From NCBI GenBank assembly GCA_934232895.1, contig CAKQGH010000003.1:1-64000 (forward strand): 64,000 nt of DNA. The letters are read 5' to 3'. The notes under the pieces were generated by a model. The model was not told where the DNA came from. It made no database searches and saw only the letters and a program-made list of their open reading frames with translations. Of the stretch, positions 57,485 through 64,000 are shown in pieces. The translations under genes were made by a program, and so were the position numbers. The DNA comes from an uncultured Alphaproteobacteria bacterium (GTDB lineage Bacteria > Pseudomonadota > Alphaproteobacteria > Rs-D84). Numbering within the stretch: the first letter of the stretch is position 1; each line of letters opens with the position of its first letter.

Positions 57485-57991
57485 ATGAACGATAATACAG
57501 AACAAAAAAACAACGCCCGCGCGGTCCAGCATCGCCGTGGCACGGCGGCCCAAAATGATGATTTTACTGGTTTGCCCGGGGAAATTACGATTGATTTAGA
57601 TAATAAATCCATCCGTGTGCATGATGGCACGACCCCCGGTGGCACAATGCTGGCACGTGCCGACTCATTGGATGGTGCCGATTATGTCGTCGCATGGCAA
57701 GTGCCAACGGACGAAAACAACTATACTTGGTTCCGCAAATACAAAAGCGGCTGGGTTGAACAAGGCGGCAACCTGGCAACGCCCCCGACAAGCGAAGAAT
57801 CAACGATAACATTCCCATTGGCATTTACAGATACAAATTATTATGCCAACCGCACATTAAATTATTATGCTGCATCAAATGCGTGGGTTTCATACGGCGG
57901 TGGTGTCGTTTATGACAAAACAACCACAACCATGAAATTCAGACACAAAGGTTCGGTGTCATGGTATGCATCGGGATTTTGTGCACAATAA
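57485..57991 (+). CDS. Phage tail fibre/receptor-binding-like protein
   Basis: 168 aa. The start AVQHRRGTAAQNDDFTGLPGEITIDLDNKSIRVHDG is the small repeat unit (QxRRGT ... GELxxDxxxxxLxVxDG) widespread in phage tail fibres and collagen-like tails. A Tyr/Trp-rich beta C-terminus (NYTWFRKYKSGWVEQGG, VSWYASGFCA) resembles receptor-binding tips. It has AAAGGAAT upstream and its own terminator. Could supply the tip missing from the fibre base protein at 49446, though it is separated by host genes. Confidence 0.7.
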   Translation: MNDNTEQKNNARAVQHRRGTAAQNDDFTGLPGEITIDLDNKSIRVHDGTTPGGTMLARADSLDGADYVVAWQVPTDENNYTWFRKYKSGWVEQGGNLATPPTSEESTITFPLAFTDTNYYANRTLNYYAASNAWVSYGGGVVYDKTTTTMKFRHKGSVSWYASGFCAQ

Positions 57992-57992
57992 A

Positions 57993-58018
57993 AATAGCGG
58001 CAAGTCCGCTATTTTTAT
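57993..58018. terminator. Bidirectional terminator
   Basis: AAAATAGCGG-CAAGT-CCGCTATTTT between convergent stops at 57991 and 58015. Confidence 0.8.
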
Positions 58019-58965
58019 CTGTTTGCGTTGTCCCATTCGACAAACTGTTTTATTCCGTCTAAGAATTTGGTTTTGGGTGAATAACCTAAGAGCGTTTTTG
58101 CCTTTGACCAATCACATACGGTCTTATATACATCACCAGGTTGCATAGGTTTATAGTTTATTATCGCCTTTGTTTGCAAAACCTGTTCAATGGTTGCAAT
58201 CATCCGTTTTAGTGATATTGGCTCGCCACCACCCAAATTTATAATTTCATACCCGGTTTTACTGTACTGTATTGATGCAATAATTCCTGAAATAATATCT
58301 GTTATAAAAGTGTAATCGCGTTTTGTGGTTCCATCCCCATACATATCAATTGGAGTTCCATTACGAATTTTTTCGACAAATTTCCTGATGGCTAAGTCAG
58401 GCCGTTGACGTGGCCCATAAACAGTAAAAAAACGAAGACATACAGCGTTTATATTATACAGATGATAGTATGTATAAATTATCTGTTCACATGCAGATTT
58501 TGTTGCCGCATACGGAGAAATTGGTTCTGAAATTTTCAAATCTTCAGAAAATTGCTCCGATTTACAATTACCATATACGGAACTGGATGAAGCAAACACC
58601 AATTTTTTCACATTATGTATTTGCATTAGTTCCAATATATTTATTGTTCCAGTGATATTTGTTTCTGCGTACGCAATGGGATTTTCTAATGATGGGCGAA
58701 CGCCAGCCCGTGCCGCCAGGTGAGCAACAACGTCAATGTTATTATCTGTAAATATTGATTCCATCCTGCCTGCATCACAAATATCACATCGGTACAGTTT
58801 GTAATTCTTATTTAATAAATTTGGTGAGACATTGCGCTCTTTTAATGCCACATTATAATAGTCATTGAAATTATCAACAGCAATTACATTATGGCCACTT
58901 GACAATAAAGTGTCAGCCAGATTAGAACCAATAAATCCTGCGGCACCAGTAATTAAAATGTTCAT
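58015..58965 (-). CDS. NAD-dependent nucleotide-sugar epimerase (UDP-glucuronate 4-epimerase-like)
   Basis: 316 aa. Rossmann motif TGAAGFIGSNLA near residues 6-17, AVDNFNDYY, catalytic SSSVYG and YAATK (Tyr-x3-Lys) near 150, and a substrate segment RFFTVYGPRQRPDLA. The DNFNDYYxxxLKxxR pattern favours UDP-glucuronate 4-epimerases; UDP-GlcNAc(A) epimerases are possible. It supplies an activated sugar to the adjacent glycosyltransferases. ATG overlaps the upstream gene stop by 4 bases. Confidence 0.85.
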   Translation of the reverse strand: MNILITGAAGFIGSNLADTLLSSGHNVIAVDNFNDYYNVALKERNVSPNLLNKNYKLYRCDICDAGRMESIFTDNNIDVVAHLAARAGVRPSLENPIAYAETNITGTINILELMQIHNVKKLVFASSSSVYGNCKSEQFSEDLKISEPISPYAATKSACEQIIYTYYHLYNINAVCLRFFTVYGPRQRPDLAIRKFVEKIRNGTPIDMYGDGTTKRDYTFITDIISGIIASIQYSKTGYEIINLGGGEPISLKRMIATIEQVLQTKAIINYKPMQPGDVYKTVCDWSKAKTLLGYSPKTKFLDGIKQFVEWDNANR

Positions 58966-59801
58966 AAAACTTCACCTTTTTTATTAAAGTTTTGTGCTAA
59001 TTTCTCTATGTATTTAGTCATTACATCATCATATATGGTTGAATCAGCGCAAATCTGTTCCAATAATTCTTTTGTGCGTGGGTGAGTGCCCGTTAAAACA
59101 GAAGCGATTTTATTGCGTTCCTTGTACCGAGCGACTGATTTTGTATAATAATGATTTATCCTTATTCTGTCATACGGCAAAATCTTGTCACTTTCCCATT
59201 GGTGGCCAAACCAGTCATACTTGTATTTTTTGCCGTCGGTATCAATGGAGTAGCAAAATATATGTGGAATACCTTGGTGTGGACTAACCATTTTTGCTAT
59301 TTTTCTGGGATTTAATATAGATTTTAATCCATAGTGTTGCAGAGGTCTGTGCGTTGTATAATTTTTAATTACTAACCCATCTGGATCTGTTATGTGTCCA
59401 TTTGGGCCATACATTATCCACGGACAAATTATTTGTGCAATACCGGGGCGTCGTGCAATGTCACGAATTATGCTTGGTATATCTGCTGCCTGTGCGGGAA
59501 CTACAAATTCATCAGCATCAATAAAGGCCAACCAATTACATTTTGTTTTGTGTGATTTTAGCGCATGGTTATATGCCAATAATTGTTGTTTTTGTCCTGG
59601 CCAATAAATGTATTCCACTATTCCAGATTTAATATAAGGTTCCAAAATTTGCTTTGTAGAATCGGTACTTTCGTTGTCATAAACAAAAAAGCGTTCAAAC
59701 CCAACGAGTTTATGAAACTCTAACCATTCTTTTATGTATTTGGATTCGTTTTTAACGATTATTACAGCTCCTAAAAAACATATGTTATTCTTTGAAGACA
59801 T
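58962..59801 (-). CDS. Glycosyltransferase (GT2/GT92-like)
   Basis: 279 aa from ATG 59801 (overlapping the upstream stop, TAATG). GAVIIVKNESKYIKEWLEFHKLVG and FFVYDNESTDST, then FIDADEFVVP with the DxD metal site. This VKNE..EWxxYH..G pattern is GT92/DUF23-like. It probably adds a sugar to a surface polysaccharide. The longer upstream frame belongs to the neighbouring gene. Confidence 0.82.
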   Translation of the reverse strand: MSSKNNICFLGAVIIVKNESKYIKEWLEFHKLVGFERFFVYDNESTDSTKQILEPYIKSGIVEYIYWPGQKQQLLAYNHALKSHKTKCNWLAFIDADEFVVPAQAADIPSIIRDIARRPGIAQIICPWIMYGPNGHITDPDGLVIKNYTTHRPLQHYGLKSILNPRKIAKMVSPHQGIPHIFCYSIDTDGKKYKYDWFGHQWESDKILPYDRIRINHYYTKSVARYKERNKIASVLTGTHPRTKELLEQICADSTIYDDVMTKYIEKLAQNFNKKGEVL

Positions 59802-62206
59802 TATTTCGTCTCCTTTTTCATCGGGTATGCTTCTGGTTGTTTGGCCTCGCCCAAGTATTGACGATAACAATTTGTAAAATGTCCCATGTCTAATGCCTGG
59901 TATCCGGCATTTGACAAGTCGTATGCCAATACCGTTGCCGTTGGGCCTGCGGCAATAAAAAATAATGTGTCGGCCGGTTGTTGCATGCATTCTGATAAAA
60001 TACGATCATAATCATCAAATGCGCTGGTGGCGGGAACATGAATCTCTGTTTTTGATTTTATGTTTCCGAAAATGCGTTCGTCATACTCAAATCGACCATT
60101 TTCTGGTACAACAAAACAAACATTGCGATTACGCCATATACCAGTTAAATCGTCAATGGCCAACTCATAAAAGACCGCATCGCGCGAGAAAAATGAATTG
60201 CCGTATTCAGGGTTTATAAACAATGGTGACAATGTATCCCACCGTTCACGCCAATACCATTGCCAAAAAGACAGTCCATCGCGAAAGTTTGCGATATTAT
60301 TATGCAATGCGTTAAATGGCGGGATGCAAACAATCAACTTTGTGTCGCTTGGATGACGCAAAATTTCCAGCAATCGGCGTGATAATTCGTCGCTGGGGCG
60401 TTGATACGGATCGTTTTTATTGCGTTGCATGGCGATATCAAATTCGGCGTCACCAAATCGCGCCAAAGATGCACCAGATTTTATCATTTGCAACATATCA
60501 GCAAAATCCATAATTTTTGGAAATTTGGCCTTTATGTCCATTAAATTACAAAAATCACGAATAAATGTATCTGTGTGACTTATTTTCGAAATAATATCTG
60601 GATTCAAAAGGGTACCAATGCTTTTGTCGTATTCGGTGTCCATGTTCAAAGTGCCGTCACGAAATCCATTATAGAAATACCGCCAATGCGCACCAACGTC
60701 ACGTCCCAATTTGGTATTGCGCTCGAATGCGGCACCGCCTGTAATCATTTTGTCGCGAAAACGCTGGCGACCGCGACTGCTGAAATGGTAAATCACAATA
60801 TCATTCGCCGTTGTATACGGGTACCAATTTACAGTATCTGCATTATGATTGCCCATGTGAATATGAACGTATTCGGATGCACGAATAGCCACCTTGGGAA
60901 TTTGACGTGTAAATTGGTTGAACCGTGACAATTTGCCAGCGGCCTGTAATTCGGAAATTTCGGCATCTGATAAATGATTATCAATCATTGTTGTGTTGTC
61001 GCGCCAATCGCCACCGGTGTCCAACATATTGTAAATTGGTACAAACAACATATTTGCATACGATTCAGATAATTCATTTTTCAGGTTGCCAGATTTTGAA
61101 CGCCAAAATTCATCGGCATTGGCGTTTATAATCCAATCTGCCGTATATTTATTGCGCGCCAATGTTGCCATACGATGTACCCAATTTGCCTGGGAATAAT
61201 CCTGCGAGGGTTCGTCAATAATTTCCAAAATCCATCCGCGATTTTTATATTCTTGCAATATTTCACGCGTACCATCGGTACTGATGTTGTCAGTGACAAT
61301 AAAACCGTCAACACCCATGGAATGATGGAATTCCAGATTTTGACGAATTATATCCGCCTCATTTTTTACCAGCAATGTCATAATCAATTTCGGATTTTTT
61401 ATTGCCTGGTATGATGGATGCAGATACCGGCTTTTTAATTTCTGATACGAGTTTCTGGAACGCATTAAGTGTACAAGCAATAAATGCAGTTTTCCAAACA
61501 ATGGTATTCTGCGTTTAATAAACAACGGCGCATGTTTTTTATAGATATATGATTTTAATTCATGCATTTTTTCGTCGTTAACATTGCACGCATTGCGCGA
61601 ATTATCTGTAATGCGATACAAGAACAGTGTTTCGGGAATGCGATAAAAAGTTTTTCCGTCTTGGATAAAATTCAACCAAAATTCCCAATCTTCTAATCCG
61701 CCGCGCATATTTATGTCATAGCCGCCATATTTATTAAAATCTGACTTTCTATACATTGCGGTATTTACAACACAATTATGCTCTGTCATCGTGCGGGGTG
61801 TCGGCAAATCTACATTCAGCAGGCCATCACGTGCACCGAAATATTCAACATCGGAATAAATCACATCGGCCAGCCCCATTTCCATCGCGTTCACCATTTT
61901 TGAAACGCAGGTTGGCATCAGCTTGTCATCGGCATCCAATGGTAAAATATATTTCCCCGTGGCATGTGCGACGGCGGTATTGCGTGGAACAATCGGGGCG
62001 CCCGTATTTTGTTTTAACGCGATGATACAAATACGCTCATCTGATTTTGCGTACTGTTTGGCAATTTTTAGTGTGCCATCAGTGCTGGCGTCATCAATAA
62101 TTATCAGCTCCCAATCAGGAAAGTCTTGTTTTAATACGCTGTCAATGGCATCACCAATATATTGCGCCTGGTTAAATGCCGTCATTATTATCGATACTGT
62201 GGGCAT
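59801..62206 (-). CDS. Multidomain glycosyltransferase: GT2, GT92-like and GT-D (DUF1792-like) modules
   Basis: 801 aa from ATG 62206. Domain 1 (1-240) is GT2: VSIIMTAFNQAQYIGDAIDSVL, DDASTDGT and LDADDKL. Domain 2 (~270-540) is GT92-like: LVKNEADIIRQNLEFHHSMG and NISTDGTREI with NANADEFW. Domain 3 (~565-790) is like GT-D: GASLARFGDAEFDIA near 575, with PRPSDE-type and VCIPPF segments and a C-terminal FIAAGPTATVLAYDLSNAG. One polypeptide could add successive residues. The stop overlaps the start of the next gene; the start is immediately after the upstream gene's stop. Confidence 0.82.
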   Translation of the reverse strand: MPTVSIIMTAFNQAQYIGDAIDSVLKQDFPDWELIIIDDASTDGTLKIAKQYAKSDERICIIALKQNTGAPIVPRNTAVAHATGKYILPLDADDKLMPTCVSKMVNAMEMGLADVIYSDVEYFGARDGLLNVDLPTPRTMTEHNCVVNTAMYRKSDFNKYGGYDINMRGGLEDWEFWLNFIQDGKTFYRIPETLFLYRITDNSRNACNVNDEKMHELKSYIYKKHAPLFIKRRIPLFGKLHLLLVHLMRSRNSYQKLKSRYLHPSYQAIKNPKLIMTLLVKNEADIIRQNLEFHHSMGVDGFIVTDNISTDGTREILQEYKNRGWILEIIDEPSQDYSQANWVHRMATLARNKYTADWIINANADEFWRSKSGNLKNELSESYANMLFVPIYNMLDTGGDWRDNTTMIDNHLSDAEISELQAAGKLSRFNQFTRQIPKVAIRASEYVHIHMGNHNADTVNWYPYTTANDIVIYHFSSRGRQRFRDKMITGGAAFERNTKLGRDVGAHWRYFYNGFRDGTLNMDTEYDKSIGTLLNPDIISKISHTDTFIRDFCNLMDIKAKFPKIMDFADMLQMIKSGASLARFGDAEFDIAMQRNKNDPYQRPSDELSRRLLEILRHPSDTKLIVCIPPFNALHNNIANFRDGLSFWQWYWRERWDTLSPLFINPEYGNSFFSRDAVFYELAIDDLTGIWRNRNVCFVVPENGRFEYDERIFGNIKSKTEIHVPATSAFDDYDRILSECMQQPADTLFFIAAGPTATVLAYDLSNAGYQALDMGHFTNCYRQYLGEAKQPEAYPMKKETK

Positions 62207-62207
62207 T

Positions 62208-63047
62208 TCATCTCCATTTAATCTTGAACAGGGGGATAAATTCAAACAACTGGACCCAGTTATGCTTTATTTTCAGTAATGGTATTTTCCCAAACAGACG
62301 CAGCCGAAAGCGCGTTTTGTCGCAAAAATATTTTACATAATCTGCATAATATGCGGGGTATTTATTACGTAACTGGGTGCTGATTGCACCCGAGGCACGT
62401 TCCATTTTGGGATATTGTTGGTTTGTTGTGTTTGTTGCCAGCCAACGATATTTAACCAATACCGTTTGTAAATTATGAAAATTTGTCACATCCATCAACC
62501 GCGCCCACAGACGATAATCTTCGGCGGGACTGTAATATTCTTCGTATTCTATATTATTATCGGTCAACACCGATTTGCGTATCATTGACGCCGTGTGTGC
62601 AACATAACAATTTTCAGTCAAACATATTTTTATATCTGTGTCCCATTCTGGCTTTTTTTCTATACTGTTTTGATCACCAAAATATTGCAGCCAGCCCGAT
62701 ACCACACCAATGTGCGGATTTGCGTCCAGGAATTCAACCTGTTGCATCAGGCGCGTTGGCACGGATATATCATCATGGTCAAATATTGCAATATACTGGC
62801 CGCGCGCCATTTGCAGTAATTTATTGCGTGATGCCGATATACCCATATTGGTTTTGTTTTCAATGTATTTAATACGCCGGTCCCCATACGATTTAACAAT
62901 ATCGCGCAGGTATGTTGCATCGGGCGAGTCGTTCAGAATCAGAAATTCAAAATCTGTAAATGTTTGGCTTAATATAGATTCAATGCATTCGCGCAAATGC
63001 GACGCATCTGTCCGATAAATCGGCGTCAGTACTGATACTTTTGGCAT
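62208..63047 (-). CDS. Family 2 glycosyltransferase
   Basis: 279 aa. VSVLTPIYRTDASHLRECIESIL, EFLILNDSPD and FDHDDISVP (DxD) define GT2, with a C-terminal membrane-proximal basic region (RFRLRLFGKIPLLKIKHNW). AAAGGGG precedes the ATG. First gene of the leftward polysaccharide operon. Acceptor and donor sugars unknown. Confidence 0.88.
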   Translation of the reverse strand: MPKVSVLTPIYRTDASHLRECIESILSQTFTDFEFLILNDSPDATYLRDIVKSYGDRRIKYIENKTNMGISASRNKLLQMARGQYIAIFDHDDISVPTRLMQQVEFLDANPHIGVVSGWLQYFGDQNSIEKKPEWDTDIKICLTENCYVAHTASMIRKSVLTDNNIEYEEYYSPAEDYRLWARLMDVTNFHNLQTVLVKYRWLATNTTNQQYPKMERASGAISTQLRNKYPAYYADYVKYFCDKTRFRLRLFGKIPLLKIKHNWVQLFEFIPLFKIKWR

Positions 63048-63168
63048 AAATTCCCCTTTGCGTTTGAAGACAAAGGCGCCACAGGTATGCGTCCTGTGTC
63101 GCTGGGGTATATATTAGTGTATGTGAAATGCTTTTGCAATGAAAATGTCGCGCCGTGGCGCCGGCGCA

Positions 63169-63951
63169 TCAAAATGCATACGGTTTCGATTGGAAATTTT
63201 CCCGGGCCTGTTGAATATTCAATGCCGCATCAGATGCATATCGACCGTTGTCCACCAAATCCAGCGAGCCATAATACGCCGTCATCATTGGGTCGTATGC
63301 GTTTGTGGTTGAAATCCATTTGTCGGCCCCGGAATTCGGTGCGCCATATTTATCCAGCACATTTTGCCAAAATGCCAGGATTTTTTTCTGGCGTTGGTCG
63401 GCGAATTTTTCGTCGGCCCCCTCTAAATCATTTACATCGTTATTGTACACCACGCGCCACACAACATTGTCGGTTGCGTTGCTGGTAAAATACACGGTGA
63501 TTGTTTCGCCCGTGTTTTCTCGCACCAGGTGCAATTCCGATGCGTACATCAGACCGCGCCCACGCGCCAAACTGTTTATACATTTTGCCAATTCGGCCGG
63601 TGCGACCGAGCCACCCTGGCGGCATTCATAATCCAGGTTATATTTCCAATCCTTGGCAATGGTGTATATTATGCTGTTATCCTTGCGCGGGGCATATAAT
63701 CCCTTGGCATGGAAAAACAGTGTGTGTATATCATCAAACGACATCCCCAACATAATGCCCGCAATATCAAACGATGCCACCGGTGCCGGGGTTGCGTCAT
63801 CGTTTAATTCAACATCGGTCGTGGTGATGTCGGCATCGTCACTGTCGGTGATGGCGAAATTGTCAAAATCAAACGGGTCATCGTCCGCCATGGCGCACGG
63901 CGTCACGCCGATAATTCCAATTGCAAATAAAATACCAAATATACGCTTCAT
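63169..63951 (-). CDS. Exported protein of unknown function
   Basis: 260 aa with signal peptide MKRIFGILFAIGIIGVTPCAMA, an acidic low-complexity stretch (residues ~22-55), then a globular domain: FDIAGIMLGMSFDDIHTLF near 60-78, DYECRQGGSVAPAELAKCIN (two Cys) and VWRVVYNNDVNDLEG. The I-x-LGMS-x-DD pattern is reminiscent of small periplasmic proteins that begin with a GxxxGMSxxEV motif. Function unknown. Monocistronic as far as visible. Confidence 0.65.
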   Translation of the reverse strand: MKRIFGILFAIGIIGVTPCAMADDDPFDFDNFAITDSDDADITTTDVELNDDATPAPVASFDIAGIMLGMSFDDIHTLFFHAKGLYAPRKDNSIIYTIAKDWKYNLDYECRQGGSVAPAELAKCINSLARGRGLMYASELHLVRENTGETITVYFTSNATDNVVWRVVYNNDVNDLEGADEKFADQRQKKILAFWQNVLDKYGAPNSGADKWISTTNAYDPMMTAYYGSLDLVDNGRYASDAALNIQQARENFQSKPYAF

Positions 63952-64000
63952 AGTGTTCCCCGATGTTTTATTTTGCCACTATTTCATAAACCTGGAATTT

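Overview
The window looks like a chromosomal segment from an uncultured, probably anaerobic alphaproteobacterium with a small genome, possibly gut-associated. The class call is inferred from lpxI and lptE (lipid A and LPS genes), a zapB-like/zapA pair beside parC, two outer-membrane beta-barrels, and a serine recombinase beside a DUF2924 gene, a pairing common in Alphaproteobacteria. The anaerobic call rests on a class III ribonucleotide reductase (nrdD/nrdG) under NrdR-type boxes. No rRNA gene is present to place it further.

Region 1 (1-13.6 kb) is a mobile island. After a partial tRNA-Ser, a truncated radical-SAM-like gene and a NUDIX gene, two nearly identical 293-bp direct repeats (1161-1453 and 13289-13581) bracket about 12 kb. 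Inside are a frameshifted serine recombinase, DUF2924, DUF5681 (TerS-like) genes, a large terminase, a ParB-methyltransferase fusion, a head-morphogenesis/lysozyme fusion, two unrecognised accessory genes, a P-loop kinase next to an ABC-F stump, and a Fic protein with its own operator. Capsid, portal and tail genes are absent. Region 2 (13.67-18.7 kb) is a complete compact type II-C CRISPR-Cas locus: leftward tracrRNA, a 980-aa cas9, cas1, cas2, and seven 36-bp repeats with six 30-bp spacers. Each repeat carries what looks like an internal promoter. A zeta-like P-loop kinase follows.

Region 3 (20-43.5 kb) is mostly host core: ogt, the nrdD operon, an acyl-CoA synthetase, lptE-holA-map-radC, zapB-like/zapA/parC, lpxI, two porin-like proteins, a TrmA-family methyltransferase, several small regulators and birA. 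NrdD ends before its glycyl-radical motif. That motif lies in a separate 61-aa gene with a strong ribosome binding site between nrdD and nrdG, so the reductase appears to be split into two polypeptides.

Region 4 (43.6-58 kb) is a podovirus-like structural cluster: lysozyme, small membrane protein, scaffold, capsid, decoration-like protein, tail tube and nozzle, fibre base, terminase, portal and a receptor-binding-like protein. It has no integrase, polymerase or phage replication module visible. It starts from a consensus promoter followed by two successive terminators, contains a histone H1-like gene, and its terL is cut into an ATPase half and a nuclease half by 3.3 kb of opposite-strand genes (unknown, S24-type repressor, dnaB). 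This is compatible with a domesticated phage or gene-transfer-agent-like system, or with a decaying prophage; the sequence alone does not decide. Region 5 (58-64 kb) is a surface-polysaccharide cluster with a nucleotide-sugar epimerase and three glycosyltransferases, one with three catalytic modules.
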